A model generated the notes under the pieces. The model worked only from the letters and a program-made list of their open reading frames with translations, ran no database searches and was not told where the DNA came from. Below are positions 16,086-25,857 of a DNA stretch of 43,078 nucleotides, piece by piece. The stretch's first letter is position 1. Every line of letters starts with the position of its first letter. Location of the stretch: the NCBI GenBank assembly GCA_902558495.1, contig CACEEB010000008.1, forward strand, positions 1-43,078, in the 5' to 3' direction. The stretch comes from an uncultured OM43 clade bacterium. Its GTDB lineage: Bacteria > Pseudomonadota > Gammaproteobacteria > Burkholderiales > Methylophilaceae. Made by a program: the position numbers and the translations under genes.

Positions 16086-17261
16086 TTAATCGTCCCTCAT
16101 AAAAATTTGCAACAGTTCGTTTAGAAAATTTCTTCCTAATTGTGTAGGTTTAATCATATCATCAGTTTCGATAATGAATTTTTTATCTTTTGCATCAGAT
16201 AATTCATTCCTTATTTTTTCCATATTAAGTTTTGTTTTCTCCTCGAATAATCGTTTGGTAAATCCTTGATTTAACCTTAGCGCATTCATCATGAACTCAA
16301 ATGCAACTTCATTATCGTTTATTTTTTTGGTTTCTATAAAAAAATTATTATCTTTAACACCATTCATATATTGTGATGGATTCATAAAACACATAAATCG
16401 ATATTGTTGCTCATTATTAGAAGTAATTTTACTATGAGCTCCTGCTCCAATACCTAAGTAATCTCCAAATTTCCAGTAATTTAAATTATGTTTGCATTCT
16501 TTATTTGGTTTTGCATAAGCTGATGTTTCATAATGTTGATAATTAAAATTTTCTAATTTGTGAGCAATTAGATCACCCATATCGGCACTTACATCGTCGC
16601 TGGGTTGATTAGGAGGAAACTTATGAAACATCGTATTAGGCTCTATTGTAAGATGATAATAAGAAATATGTTCAGGCTCTATGGAAAGTGCTTGATTGAC
16701 GTCTTTATCAAGCTCAGACATGGTTTGATTAGGTAAGGCATACATGAGGTCTAAGTTTATATTATCAAATATCTCTCTCGCTTGAAGCGCTGCTGAAAGG
16801 GCTTGATTACTATCATGAATTCTCTCCAAAGATTTTAAATGTATGTCATTAAAGCTCTGAATGCCAAGTGAAACTCGGTTTATACCTACTTTTTTATAGC
16901 CTTTAAAGTAACTTTGATCGATTGTTCCTGGATTTGCTTCAAGAGTAATTTCACAATCTTTTTCTAAAGTATATTTATCCGAAATACTAAGTAAAATTTT
17001 TTCAATAGAATTTGGGGAAAAAAGGCTAGGCGTTCCTCCGCCAAAGAAAATTGACGGAATAATTTTATTTTTTCTTATTTCAGAATTTGAAACTTGGTCG
17101 ATAACTGCTTGAGTATAGATTTCTTCAAATTCATTGATGGACTTATTTTTTAGACTATGTGAATTAAAGTCGCAATAAGGACATTTATGAACACACCATG
17201 GAATATGTACATAAATGGATAAATGATTAGATAGAAGACTTGTAGGAATGGGAAGATTCAA
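16086..17261 (-). CDS. hemW: HemW, radical-SAM haem chaperone
   Basis: 391 aa with a TTG start at 17261, placed immediately after the TAG of the upstream gene. The radical-SAM CxxxCxxC is C23/C27/C30 (WCVHKCPYCDF), preceded by the family's IYVHIPWC; further motifs are FFGGGTPSL, ITLEANPGT and GINRVSLGIQSF. The family was long annotated as oxygen-independent coproporphyrinogen oxidase, but HemW proper lacks the extra N-terminal Cys of HemN and acts as a haem-insertion chaperone. The CxxxCxxCxF pattern here fits HemW. Context rph-rdgB-(small gene)-hemW is typical for proteobacteria. Confidence 0.92.
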   Translation of the reverse strand: MNLPIPTSLLSNHLSIYVHIPWCVHKCPYCDFNSHSLKNKSINEFEEIYTQAVIDQVSNSEIRKNKIIPSIFFGGGTPSLFSPNSIEKILLSISDKYTLEKDCEITLEANPGTIDQSYFKGYKKVGINRVSLGIQSFNDIHLKSLERIHDSNQALSAALQAREIFDNINLDLMYALPNQTMSELDKDVNQALSIEPEHISYYHLTIEPNTMFHKFPPNQPSDDVSADMGDLIAHKLENFNYQHYETSAYAKPNKECKHNLNYWKFGDYLGIGAGAHSKITSNNEQQYRFMCFMNPSQYMNGVKDNNFFIETKKINDNEVAFEFMMNALRLNQGFTKRLFEEKTKLNMEKIRNELSDAKDKKFIIETDDMIKPTQLGRNFLNELLQIFMRDD

Positions 17262-17492
17262 CTAATTAGATTTTTTTTTAAGAGGATTGCGTAGCTTTCC
17301 GATCATTGTAATCAAAGTTTGACGCATTTGATCATCAGACACCTCCATCAGGAGCCCGTCCTCAAAAGCATCTTGAACTATCTGTTGTATTTCATCAAAA
17401 TTATCATTCATAACTTTAATTTTCTCTGTACATGAGACGACAGATTTATCATCACGTCTCCACGTAGGCCATGTTTTATTTTTTTTACTCAT
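17262..17492 (-). CDS. Small protein of unknown function between rdgB and hemW
   Basis: 76 aa, not recognised. It starts inside the end of rdgB (8-nt overlap) and its stop abuts the hemW start. Basic N-terminus (MSKKNKTWPTWRRDDKS), a mostly helical acidic middle (FDEIQQIVQDAFEDGLLMEVSDDQ) and a basic tail (LRNPLKKKSN). No signal peptide or membrane segment. Tight embedding in a conserved operon with overlaps at both ends favours a real gene. Confidence 0.7.
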   Translation of the reverse strand: MSKKNKTWPTWRRDDKSVVSCTEKIKVMNDNFDEIQQIVQDAFEDGLLMEVSDDQMRQTLITMIGKLRNPLKKKSN

Positions 17493-18078
17493 AAATCATT
17501 TTAAGTTTAAGTTTAAGTTTTTGCAAAGCTTGTGCCCTATGACTTATCCGATTTTTAACTTTACTACTCAGTTCTGCTGCAGCCTTTTCCGTTTTATAAT
17601 CAAGAAATATAGGGTCATAACCAAATCCATTAGAGCCTTTCATTTGTTTTAGTATTTCCCCGTACCAAAACCCCTCCGTAATAACTGGTTCTGGATCAAG
17701 GTGATTCCTTATAAAAACAATAGAGCAATGAAAGTGAGCTTTACGATTTATCTCGTCATTCAAAACTTTTAAAAGTTTTTTTATATTTTTTTCGTCTGTT
17801 GATGATTTACCGGCAAATCGTGCTGAGTGAATACCTGGCTTTCCTTTGAGAATATCAACGCATATTCCAGAGTCATCAGCTATTGCAGGTAAGCCTGTAT
17901 TTTTTGATGCGTATCTTGCCTTAGCAAGTGCATTTTCAATGAAAGTGTCATAGGGCTCGTCACACGATTTGAGGTCAAAATCTAATTGTGAACAAAATTC
18001 TAATTTAGAATCCTTCATTAATACTTCTATTTCAGATAGCTTTTTACTATTTCTAGTGGCGATAATTATTTTTGCCAT
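17485..18078 (-). CDS. rdgB: dITP/XTP pyrophosphatase (Ham1/RdgB family)
   Basis: 197 aa, normal. Hydrolyses non-canonical purine nucleotides (dITP, XTP) to monophosphates so they are not built into DNA or RNA. Motifs: IIATRNSKKLSEI (4-16), ENALAKARYASKNTGLPAIADDSGI (in two parts, about 48-72), GIHSARFAG (about 80-89), the FGYDPIF signature (about 152) and the C-terminal ISHRAQAL. Seven nucleotides after rph, overlapping the next small gene. Confidence 0.96.
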   Translation of the reverse strand: MAKIIIATRNSKKLSEIEVLMKDSKLEFCSQLDFDLKSCDEPYDTFIENALAKARYASKNTGLPAIADDSGICVDILKGKPGIHSARFAGKSSTDEKNIKKLLKVLNDEINRKAHFHCSIVFIRNHLDPEPVITEGFWYGEILKQMKGSNGFGYDPIFLDYKTEKAAAELSSKVKNRISHRAQALQKLKLKLKMIYE

Positions 18079-18085
18079 ACTTGAA

Positions 18086-18811
18086 TTAACTTTTTAAAGC
18101 TTCCAATTGTTTTTTGGTAATTAATGCAATACCTTTTTGAGCTATTTTTGTTAGCTCGTCCATCTCTTTTTTTGAGAAAGGTTTCCCTTCTGCAGTTCCT
18201 TGAATTTCAACAAAATCACCTGAACCGGTCATAACAAAATTCATATCGGTATCGCATTTAGAATCTTCTGCATAATCTAGGTCAAGTAATGCCTTACCAT
18301 TCATAATTCCAACAGAAATTGCGGCAACTGAGTCAATGATAGGAGTCTCTGCTAGTTTTTTTTCTTTTAATAGATAATCGATAGCATCATGTAAGGCAAC
18401 ATAAGAACCAGAGATACTGGCAGTTCTTGTACCGCCATCCGCTTGAATTACATCACAATCTATATGGATAGTTCTTTCACCTAATTTTTCTAAGTTTATA
18501 ATTGCACGAAGACTTCTACCAATTAATCTTTGTATTTCTTGTGTTCGGCCACTTTGCTTTCCTCGTGCAGCCTCACGACCCATTCTTGTATTGGTCGAGC
18601 GGGGTAGCATCCCGTATTCAGCTGTTACCCATCCCTGGCCCTTTCCTTTTAAGAATGAAGGAACTGTTTCATCAATAGTTGCATTACAAATGACCTGTGT
18701 TTCTCCACTTATAACTAAAACAGAGCCCTCTGCATGCTTTGTAAATTGTCTTCTAAAGTCAATTGGTCTTTGTTCATCATCATTTCTTTTGAACGATCGC
18801 ATTTTAGCCAC
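18086..18811 (-). CDS. rph: Ribonuclease PH
   Basis: 241 aa, normal. Phosphorolytic 3'-5' exoribonuclease that trims tRNA 3' ends. Motifs: [35 protein letters not shown], the RxxQ/R-rich segment [25 protein letters not shown] split across residues 77-102, [17 protein letters not shown] (phosphate site) and [19 protein letters not shown] with catalytic aspartates. First gene of rph-rdgB-small gene-hemW-DUF442, divergent from yicC. A -10 box TATAAT lies 21 nt upstream of its ATG. Confidence 0.96.
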   Translation of the reverse strand: MAKMRSFKRNDDEQRPIDFRRQFTKHAEGSVLVISGETQVICNATIDETVPSFLKGKGQGWVTAEYGMLPRSTNTRMGREAARGKQSGRTQEIQRLIGRSLRAIINLEKLGERTIHIDCDVIQADGGTRTASISGSYVALHDAIDYLLKEKKLAETPIIDSVAAISVGIMNGKALLDLDYAEDSKCDTDMNFVMTGSGDFVEIQGTAEGKPFSKKEMDELTKIAQKGIALITKKQLEALKS

Positions 18812-18831
18812 CCTTTAATTACAATTCTATG

Positions 18832-18837
18832 ATTATA
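18832..18837 (-). promoter_or_regulatory. Possible -10 box for rph operon
   Basis: Perfect TATAAT on the minus strand, 20 nt before the rph ATG; the -35 region is poor (TAAATT). It stands back-to-back with the yicC -10 box, 45 nt away, in the 112-nt divergent gap. Confidence 0.45.
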
Positions 18838-18882
18838 GTCTATGAAAAAGACTTAATTTAAACTGTTTCTAAGTAATATCGT

Positions 18883-18888
18883 TATAAT
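18883..18888 (+). promoter_or_regulatory. Possible -10 box for yicC-gmk-rpoZ-spoT
   Basis: Perfect TATAAT 35 nt before the yicC ATG. No clear -35 hexamer at 16-18 nt. It is the only promoter-like signal I find before this long plus-strand run. Confidence 0.45.
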
Positions 18889-18923
18889 CAAAATAATATT
18901 TATAAATAATTAAGGCATCAAAA

Positions 18924-19787
18924 ATGACTGCAAGTATGACTGGATTTAGTTTAAGGGATAATCAGGTTGAGGGAGGAAGATTGGTAATTGAACTTAAAAC
19001 TTTGAATAGTAGATATTTTGAGCTTAATCTTAAAATTGCTGATCAATTTAAGGTATATGAGTCAAAAATAAGAGAAATAATTTCTGGGAAGATCGCACGG
19101 GGAAAGATTGAGTGTAAAATTTTTTTTAAAGCAATTGATGGCCATATTAATTTAGATGAGATAAATAACAAGGAATTAAAAAGAATAATCTCTTCTTCTG
19201 AAAATATTTCTAAAAGTTTAAATAATCCAGCTCCTATTAATCCATTAGATATATATCAGTTGTTATCTAATCAGCCCATAACCATTAAACATAAAACGTT
19301 AAAAAAAGAATTATTTAATTTATTAGATTATTCTATTGAAGAATTATTAAATGATAGAAAAAGAGAAGGTTTAAAGATTAGAAGTGTTATTCTCAAAAAC
19401 ATAAAATTAATAGAAAGCATGATAAGTAAAACTAAGAAAATTATTCCTAAAGCCATCAAAGAACATCAAAAAAGGATTATAAAAAAATTTAGAGAAGCAT
19501 TAATTGATGCAGAAGACGCTCGTTTAAAGCAAGAGTTCTTATTGTTTGTTCAAAAAAGTGATATCACTGAAGAGATAGATCGCCTTGATTCGCATATAAT
19601 CGAACTTAGGAGATTGATTAATTTGAATAGTCCCTCCGGGAAAAAAATGGACTTTCTTATGCAAGAATTTAATAGAGAGGCAAATACTATTGGATCTAAA
19701 GCAGTGTCAGTAGATATCTCAAAAATATCTGTAGAGCTTAAGGTATTAATTGAGCAAATTAGAGAACAAATACAGAATATTGAATAA
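18924..19787 (+). CDS. yicC: YicC family endoribonuclease-like protein
   Basis: 287 aa, the family's usual size. Starts MTASMTGFSLRD, the hallmark YicC N-terminus, with RLVIELKTLNSRYFELNLKI next, and ends in the DUF1732 region (EEIDRLDSHIIELRRLI; GKKMDFLMQEFNREANTIGSKA). E. coli YicC has been reported as an endoribonuclease acting on the small RNA RyhB; its general role is still poorly known. Its last base overlaps the gmk start (TAATG), and yicC-gmk-rpoZ-spoT is a common proteobacterial order. Confidence 0.93.
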   Translation: MTASMTGFSLRDNQVEGGRLVIELKTLNSRYFELNLKIADQFKVYESKIREIISGKIARGKIECKIFFKAIDGHINLDEINNKELKRIISSSENISKSLNNPAPINPLDIYQLLSNQPITIKHKTLKKELFNLLDYSIEELLNDRKREGLKIRSVILKNIKLIESMISKTKKIIPKAIKEHQKRIIKKFREALIDAEDARLKQEFLLFVQKSDITEEIDRLDSHIIELRRLINLNSPSGKKMDFLMQEFNREANTIGSKAVSVDISKISVELKVLIEQIREQIQNIE

Positions 19788-20410
19788 TGATTAATAAAAA
19801 ACAAGGGAATTTATTTATTATTTCAGCAGCCTCCGGTGCAGGAAAAACATCATTGGTAAAAAAATTATTAACTCTTATAAACGATTTAACTCTCTCGATA
19901 TCTCATACAACAAGAGACCCAAGACCAAGTGAGATTGATGGTAAGGATTATTTTTTTGTAACAAATAAAATTTTTGAAGCAATGATGAAAGAAGATAAAT
20001 TCTTAGAAACAGCAAAGTGTCATGGTTCTTTTTATGGGACCTCAAGAAACTTTGTTGAAGAGGTGAGGGATGCTGGTAAAGATATTATTTTTGAAATTGA
20101 TTGGCAAGGGGCAAAAAGTATAAAAGCTATTTTTCCAGAAGCAATTAGTATATTTATTCTGCCACCAAGTTTAAAAAAACTAGAAGAAAGACTGACTGCT
20201 CGTGGACAGGATTCAGAGGATACAATAAAGGCCAGATTATCGGCAGCTAAGAGCGAAATGAGCCATGTTAATCAATTTGATTATGTTACAATTAATGATA
20301 AATTTGATGATGCTTTAGAAGAATTACGGTCAATCATAATGGCAGAAAAATTAAACACAAAACATCAAACAAATAATTATCAAAAATTAATAGATCAATT
20401 AACAAAATAA
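19787..20410 (+). CDS. gmk: Guanylate kinase
   Basis: 207 aa, normal. Phosphorylates GMP/dGMP to GDP. P-loop SAASGAGKTS with K20; GMP-binding segment SHTTRDPRPSEIDGKDY (about 40-56), FLETAKCHGSFYGTS and DIDWQGAKS-type DWQG (here EIDWQGAKSIK, about 99), and the lid/arginine region ERLTARGQDS. The start overlaps the yicC stop by one base. Confidence 0.97.
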   Translation: MINKKQGNLFIISAASGAGKTSLVKKLLTLINDLTLSISHTTRDPRPSEIDGKDYFFVTNKIFEAMMKEDKFLETAKCHGSFYGTSRNFVEEVRDAGKDIIFEIDWQGAKSIKAIFPEAISIFILPPSLKKLEERLTARGQDSEDTIKARLSAAKSEMSHVNQFDYVTINDKFDDALEELRSIIMAEKLNTKHQTNNYQKLIDQLTK

Positions 20411-20428
20411 CTTTAGGATAAATAAAAG

Positions 20429-20641
20429 ATGGCAAGAATTACCATAGATGATTGTTTGGAGCAAATACCAAATCGATTTCAATTAACTCTTGTAGCTGCA
20501 CTTAGATCTCGACAATTATCTAATGGAGCAGAACCTGTAATTGACGTAGAAGGTTCAAACGATAAGCCGGCAGTTATTGCTTTGAGAGAGATTGCTGAGG
20601 GTTTAATCGGTGAAGATATTTTACTTAAAAATTTAACTTAA
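20429..20641 (+). CDS. rpoZ: RNA polymerase omega subunit
   Basis: 70 aa. The start [20 protein letters not shown] followed by [16 protein letters not shown] is unmistakable for omega, which helps assemble RNA polymerase and forms part of a ppGpp site with beta'. It is preceded by AGGATAA and followed 27 nt later by spoT, so a ppGpp target subunit and the ppGpp enzyme are co-transcribed, as in many proteobacteria. Slightly shorter than E. coli omega (91 aa); the usual C-terminal tail is short here. Confidence 0.96.
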   Translation: MARITIDDCLEQIPNRFQLTLVAALRSRQLSNGAEPVIDVEGSNDKPAVIALREIAEGLIGEDILLKNLT

Positions 20642-20668
20642 CTATAAATCTCTACATGGAGTGAGTAA

Positions 20669-22867
20669 ATGCCTAAAACCGCTAAAATAAATAAAGCGGA
20701 TAAAGTACAAGAAGAGCAACCCCCACTTCTCCCCGCAGATAAACCCAATTCGAGATTAACGTTATTACTAAAAGAATATCTTCAAGATGATGAAATAGAA
20801 TCTATTTGGAATGCTTACCGTCTTAGTAAAAAGGCCCATGAAGGACAAAAAAGAAGTAGCGGAGAGGATTACATAACACATCCAGTCTCTGTAGCTTGTA
20901 TTGCGGCAAAATTTCATCTTGATGCTGCATCAATACAAGCTGCTTTATTGCATGATGTTGTTGAGGATACCTCGATTACCGTCGAGGAGATTGAAAAAAA
21001 TTTTAATCCTCAAGTTGCCCAATTGGTAGGGGGACTCTCAAAGCTCGACAAGATAAATTTTGATGATGCGACTCATGCGCAGGCTGAAAATTTTAGAAAA
21101 ATGCTTCTTGCAATGTCCCAGGATGTAAGAGTAATTTTAGTGAAGTTATCAGATCGCTTACATAATATGCAAACCCTTAATCACTTAAAACCATCAAAAA
21201 GAATTAGGATTGCTCAAGAGACTACAGATATATATTCACCAATTGCGAATAGATTAGGACTTAATAGTTTGTACCAAGAACTTGAAGATCTAGCATTTAG
21301 ACATATCCACCCTTTACGCTATAAAACAATTAATAAAGCAATTTTGGCTGCAAGAGGGAATCGTAAAGAAGTGGTTGGCAGAATTCTTGATGATATTCAA
21401 AAAAAGCTTAAGTCTTTTAGGATTAAAGCAAAAGTTTCTGGAAGAGAAAAAAATGAATCCAGTATTCACAGAAAAATGCTTAAAAAGCATACTTCGTTTT
21501 CGCAAATCAATGATATTTATGCTTTTAGAGTAATCGTAGAGGATCAAAATGATTGCTATTTGGCCTTAGGAGCTTTGCATTCGCTTTATAAACCAATAGC
21601 TGGTAAATTCAAAGATTATATTGCAATACCAAAAGCAAATGGATACCAATCATTACACACCACTTTGTTCGGTCCGTTTGGAACGCCTGTGGAGGTTCAA
21701 ATTCGAACGGATTCTATGCATAAACTTGCTGAGGCAGGAGTCGCTGCACATTGGCTCTATAAAACTAAAGATGCACATGTTACACAACTTCAACAACAGA
21801 CTAACCAATGGCTAAAAAAATTATTAGAAATTCAATCAGACGATTCAGATTCATTAGAATTTCTTGAGCATTTGAAAGTAGATTTATTTCCAGATGAGGT
21901 TTATGTGTTTACTCCTAAGGGCAAAATATTTGCACTCCCAAAAGGTTCTACAACCATTGATTTTGCCTATGCTGTTCATACTGATGTGGGCAATAGTGCT
22001 GTTGCAGTAAAAGTTAATCAAGAGCTTGTTCCATTAAGGGAGGAGGTAAAAACTGGAGATCATATTGAAATTATCACTGCTCCTCTTGCAAAACCAAATC
22101 CTGCTTGGTTAAATTTCGTTATTACGGGAAAAGCAAGGTCTCAAATAAGAACATATTTAAGGTCCGCCGAATCGCAGGATTTGGTTGTTTTAGGAAATAG
22201 TATGCTTAATAATGCTCTTAAAGCTTTTCATATTGATCCTAATGCCATTAAAAAGAAATATTGGGACAAACTAATTCTCGATTATCATCTTAAATCAAAA
22301 GAAGAGGTACTCACTGAGATTGCTCTAGGCAAAAAAATAAATGTTATGGTTGCCCATCAACTCACTTCCATCATGGATGGAGTTAAAAAGACCAAAACAC
22401 AATCTAAATTTTTGGATGTTATTACTATTAAGGGTTCGGAGGATATGGCTGTTGAACTAGCTAGTTGTTGCCATCCTATACCAGGAGATCCAATTTTAGG
22501 ATATATAAATAAAGGAAAGGGCTTAATTATTCATACACATGATTGTCCAGTCATTAGGAAGTTTAACTTAGACCCAGAAAGATGGGTTGATGTTGAATGG
22601 GAGCCTAACTCAGATCGTTTATATAAAGTAAGTCTGAATATTTTGGTCTCAAATGAAAGGGGAATGCTTGCTCAAATGGCAGCAGCAATTTCTGAAGCAA
22701 GCTCTAATATTGAAAACGTTAATCTTGAGGAATCAGACGGTAGCAATTTTGTTAATATCAACTTTGTTGTACAGGTTAAAAATCGTATTCATCTGGCAGA
22801 GATAATAAGGAGTTTAAGAAAAATTAATAAAATTAGCCGCATCACAAGGGTTAAAGTAGCTAAATAA
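20669..22867 (+). CDS. spoT: Bifunctional (p)ppGpp synthetase/hydrolase
   Basis: 732 aa. Domains in order: HD hydrolase (ITHPVSVA, then [13 protein letters not shown] with the HD pair, about 65-105, and KLSDRLHNM, about 153), synthetase (about 270-350, with [11 protein letters not shown] and [20 protein letters not shown]), TGS ([25 protein letters not shown] in two parts, about 412-436), a zinc-finger/CC region ([12 protein letters not shown]) and C-terminal ACT (about 655-730). The xFKD form of the synthetase loop is the bifunctional type (RxKD), not the ExDD of monofunctional RelA, and the HD residues are intact. A single bifunctional enzyme could serve the whole stringent response; whether a separate relA exists cannot be seen. 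Confidence 0.96.
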   Translation: MPKTAKINKADKVQEEQPPLLPADKPNSRLTLLLKEYLQDDEIESIWNAYRLSKKAHEGQKRSSGEDYITHPVSVACIAAKFHLDAASIQAALLHDVVEDTSITVEEIEKNFNPQVAQLVGGLSKLDKINFDDATHAQAENFRKMLLAMSQDVRVILVKLSDRLHNMQTLNHLKPSKRIRIAQETTDIYSPIANRLGLNSLYQELEDLAFRHIHPLRYKTINKAILAARGNRKEVVGRILDDIQKKLKSFRIKAKVSGREKNESSIHRKMLKKHTSFSQINDIYAFRVIVEDQNDCYLALGALHSLYKPIAGKFKDYIAIPKANGYQSLHTTLFGPFGTPVEVQIRTDSMHKLAEAGVAAHWLYKTKDAHVTQLQQQTNQWLKKLLEIQSDDSDSLEFLEHLKVDLFPDEVYVFTPKGKIFALPKGSTTIDFAYAVHTDVGNSAVAVKVNQELVPLREEVKTGDHIEIITAPLAKPNPAWLNFVITGKARSQIRTYLRSAESQDLVVLGNSMLNNALKAFHIDPNAIKKKYWDKLILDYHLKSKEEVLTEIALGKKINVMVAHQLTSIMDGVKKTKTQSKFLDVITIKGSEDMAVELASCCHPIPGDPILGYINKGKGLIIHTHDCPVIRKFNLDPERWVDVEWEPNSDRLYKVSLNILVSNERGMLAQMAAAISEASSNIENVNLEESDGSNFVNINFVVQVKNRIHLAEIIRSLRKINKISRITRVKVAK

Positions 22868-22877
22868 AGGAAATAAT

Positions 22878-23261
22878 ATGTCTAAAAAAATCATTCAAAC
22901 TAACAGCGCTCCGAAAGCCATTGGAACATATTCACAAGCTGTCCAGAAAAATAATATTGTTTTTTTATCTGGTCAAATACCTTTAAATCCAAAAACAATG
23001 AATTTAGTAGAAGGCATAGAAGAGCAGATTCATCAAGTTTTTAAGAATATGATAGAAGTAATTAAGGCAGCAGATTCTTCAACTGATGATCTTGTGAAGT
23101 TAAATATTTATCTAACTGATTTATCTAATTTTGGACTAGTTAATGAGATTATGGCTCAGTATTTTACAGAACCATATCCTGCTAGAGCCGCTATTGGGGT
23201 TGCATCTTTACCAAAGGGGTCTCAAGTTGAAGCTGATGGATTTCTTGTAAAGGGAGAATAG
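22878..23261 (+). CDS. ridA: RidA family reactive-enamine/imine deaminase
   Basis: 127 aa, normal. RidA hydrolyses 2-aminoacrylate and related imines made by PLP enzymes. Motifs: [13 protein letters not shown] (11-23), [11 protein letters not shown] (about 31), [12 protein letters not shown] (about 73) and the signature [21 protein letters not shown] with the key Arg (about 101-121). Lies 10 nt after spoT with an AAAGGAAA site, and 9 nt before recG. Confidence 0.95.
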   Translation: MSKKIIQTNSAPKAIGTYSQAVQKNNIVFLSGQIPLNPKTMNLVEGIEEQIHQVFKNMIEVIKAADSSTDDLVKLNIYLTDLSNFGLVNEIMAQYFTEPYPARAAIGVASLPKGSQVEADGFLVKGE

Positions 23262-23270
23262 ATTTTAATA

Positions 23271-25304
23271 TTGCTGCCTAATATATATACAGAAAATGAA
23301 AAAACTAAACTAAGAAAAATAGGCATTACAAGTCTCTTTGACCTATTTCTTTATTTACCAAACAGATATCAAGATAGAACGAAAGTTGATCGAATTAAAG
23401 ATTTAAATAAGGATCAGTATCATCAAATTGAAGGTGAAGTAAGTTTTGTTAATGCGTCTTATAGGCCTAGAAAAAACTTAATTGTTGTGATTGATGATGC
23501 AACAGGAACATTACAATTAAGATTTTTAAATTTTTATCCAAGCCAAATTAAACAGTTTGCTTTGGGAGAAAAAATTCGAGTCTATGGCATTGTTAAAGAG
23601 CAATCATTTATAAGAGAAATGATTCACCCTGAATATGAGATTATTCAAAAACATAAGATACCTCCACAACACTTAACTGCTGTATACCCCCTTGTATCAG
23701 GTGTTACTCAAAAGGCTGTTCTTAAGCTTGTAAAAAAAGCTTTTAAATTTATAAATGAGAAAAATAACATTATTGACTTTTTTTATAAACTAAATAAGCA
23801 AAGAAATCTGCCTGATCTAATAGAGTCAATAACAATGCTTCATATGCCGGACAAAAAAAGCATCATAAATAATCATATTTATCGGAATAAACTTGCATAT
23901 GATGAGCTATTAGCTCATCAGCTTTTTTTTAGGGGGCTTTATCATCAAAAGAAAAATTTTTTAGCAAAACCTATTAGTAAGGATGAAAGTATTTATAACT
24001 TATTTATTTCATCTTTATCATTTGAACTAACTAATATGCAAAAAAAAACTTATTTAGAAATAATGAAAGATCTAAAACAAACATCTCCAATGAATAGGCT
24101 TCTACAAGGAGATGTTGGATGCGGAAAAACTATTGTAGCTACTTTAGCGGCTATTCAGACTATTAAAAATGGTTATCAGGTGGCTCTCATGGCTCCAACG
24201 GAAATACTAGCAGAGCAACATTATAATAATTTAAAAAAATGGCTTGATCCGCTCAAAATATCTGTAGGTTTTTTGTCGGGGAGTATTTCTAAAAAAGATA
24301 AGTTATTTGTAACTGAAATGGTTATGCAAGGAAATATTGATTTACTTGTTGGAACGCATGCATTAATTCAAGATAATGTGAGATTTAAATCTTTGGCGCT
24401 ATATATTATTGATGAACAACATCGATTTGGGGTGGAGCAAAGGCTTTCAATTAGAGCTAAAAATAAGATTGATAAAAAATATCAAGCGCATCAACTTATG
24501 ATGAGTGCAACACCAATACCGAGAACATTGTCCATGAGTTATTTTGCAGATATGGATATTTCAACAATTAATGAGCTACCTCCAGGAAGGCAAAAAATTA
24601 AAACAAAATTAATTGCAGATTCTAGAAGGACCGAATTTTTATCTATTATTCAAAGTCATTGTAAGGAGGGTGATCAAGTATATTGGGTTTGTCCTTTAAT
24701 TGAAGAAAGTGAAAAACTGCAACTTGAGACTGTTGAAAATACATTTAAAGAGGTTACATCTTCTTTTGCCTCGTTAACAGTGGGCCTAATTCATGGAAGA
24801 ATGAAATCAAAAGAAAAAGAAAGCATAATGCATAAATTTAAAATAGGAGATTTACAAATTTTAGTAGCAACCACTGTTATTGAAGTTGGGGTAGATGTTC
24901 CTAATGCAACTATGATAATAATTGAAAATGCTGAAAGAATGGGTCTTTCCCAATTACATCAGCTTAGGGGAAGAGTTGGAAGAGGAGTTAAAGAAAGTAC
25001 ATGCATACTTTTGTATGGAAAAAAATTATCTAATATTGCGAAAGATAGGCTAAAAGTTATTTATGAGAATATGGATGGCTTTAAAATTTCTGAAGAGGAT
25101 TTAAGATTAAGAGGTCCTGGTGAATTTTTGGGGTTAAAGCAAAGCGGACTTCCTGTACTAAAGATTGCAGATATTAATAAACATAAGACATTGCTAGATA
25201 TGGCAAAAGAAGATGCAGAGGATTTAATAAATGAAAAGCATAATAAAATAGAATCACATCTTCAAAGATGGATTAGTAATTACCAAGAAATTACTAGGAC
25301 TTAA
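23271..25304 (+). CDS. recG: ATP-dependent DNA helicase RecG
   Basis: 677 aa with a TTG start; no ATG gives a plausible N-terminus. RecG reverses stalled replication forks and processes Holliday junctions. Seen: shortened start before KIGITSLFDLFLYLPNRYQDRT, the OB-fold wedge domain, Walker A GDVGCGKT (about 281), APTEILAEQHY (Ia), DEQHRFGVEQR (II, DEQH), MSATPIPRT (III), WVCPLIEES, VATTVIEVGVDVPNA (V) and QLRGRVGRG (VI), ending with the TRG-like RLRGPGEFLGLKQSG. About 15 residues shorter than E. coli at the N-terminus. Confidence 0.96.
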   Translation: MLPNIYTENEKTKLRKIGITSLFDLFLYLPNRYQDRTKVDRIKDLNKDQYHQIEGEVSFVNASYRPRKNLIVVIDDATGTLQLRFLNFYPSQIKQFALGEKIRVYGIVKEQSFIREMIHPEYEIIQKHKIPPQHLTAVYPLVSGVTQKAVLKLVKKAFKFINEKNNIIDFFYKLNKQRNLPDLIESITMLHMPDKKSIINNHIYRNKLAYDELLAHQLFFRGLYHQKKNFLAKPISKDESIYNLFISSLSFELTNMQKKTYLEIMKDLKQTSPMNRLLQGDVGCGKTIVATLAAIQTIKNGYQVALMAPTEILAEQHYNNLKKWLDPLKISVGFLSGSISKKDKLFVTEMVMQGNIDLLVGTHALIQDNVRFKSLALYIIDEQHRFGVEQRLSIRAKNKIDKKYQAHQLMMSATPIPRTLSMSYFADMDISTINELPPGRQKIKTKLIADSRRTEFLSIIQSHCKEGDQVYWVCPLIEESEKLQLETVENTFKEVTSSFASLTVGLIHGRMKSKEKESIMHKFKIGDLQILVATTVIEVGVDVPNATMIIIENAERMGLSQLHQLRGRVGRGVKESTCILLYGKKLSNIAKDRLKVIYENMDGFKISEEDLRLRGPGEFLGLKQSGLPVLKIADINKHKTLLDMAKEDAEDLINEKHNKIESHLQRWISNYQEITRT

Positions 25305-25305
25305 G

Positions 25306-25857
25306 ATGTATTGGAGGAGAAAATATAATTTTAATGTAAATGATTTAAGTATAGATTCAATCAACATGAATCATTGGATCAAAAATAAAAGCTCTCTTAC
25401 AGACCGCATCAAGAAAATTGCCAATTTAAAAATAAAATTAGTTACAAATAATTATAAAAACAAAAATCTTTTATTATCGGAAAAAAATTTTTTCCCTTTA
25501 CATACAGCAGAAAATATTTTTCTCAGAGAAGTTATCATTCTTGCAAATGAATCGCCGATTATGTATGCACGAACTGTTTTACCTCGTAAATATCTTCGTG
25601 GTTATTGGAATGATATAAAAAAATTAAATACTAGTTCTTTATCAAGGATAGTTTATGAAAATCCATCTATTAAACGCTCTAATTTTTTATATTTAGCACC
25701 ATCCTTAAACAATAATATATTTAAAAATATTAAATCACTTAAAATTGATAGTAAAAATTTAGTAATTGGCAGGCAGTCTTATTTTGAATATAAAAGAAAA
25801 AATATTTTATTAACTGAATATTTTTTTGAGGCAATAAATAATTTTGAATTTGAATAA
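25306..25857 (+). CDS. ubiC: Chorismate pyruvate-lyase
   Basis: 183 aa. UbiC converts chorismate to 4-hydroxybenzoate and pyruvate, the first committed step of ubiquinone synthesis. The sequence is divergent, but the active-site Arg of FLREVIILANESP (R74; E. coli R76) with ARTVLPRKYL after it, and the Glu of ILLTEYFFE (E171; E. coli E155), are both present in the right order. It begins 1 nt after recG's stop and overlaps ubiA by 14 nt, and ubiC-ubiA adjacency supports the call. Confidence 0.87.
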   Translation: MYWRRKYNFNVNDLSIDSINMNHWIKNKSSLTDRIKKIANLKIKLVTNNYKNKNLLLSEKNFFPLHTAENIFLREVIILANESPIMYARTVLPRKYLRGYWNDIKKLNTSSLSRIVYENPSIKRSNFLYLAPSLNNNIFKNIKSLKIDSKNLVIGRQSYFEYKRKNILLTEYFFEAINNFEFE

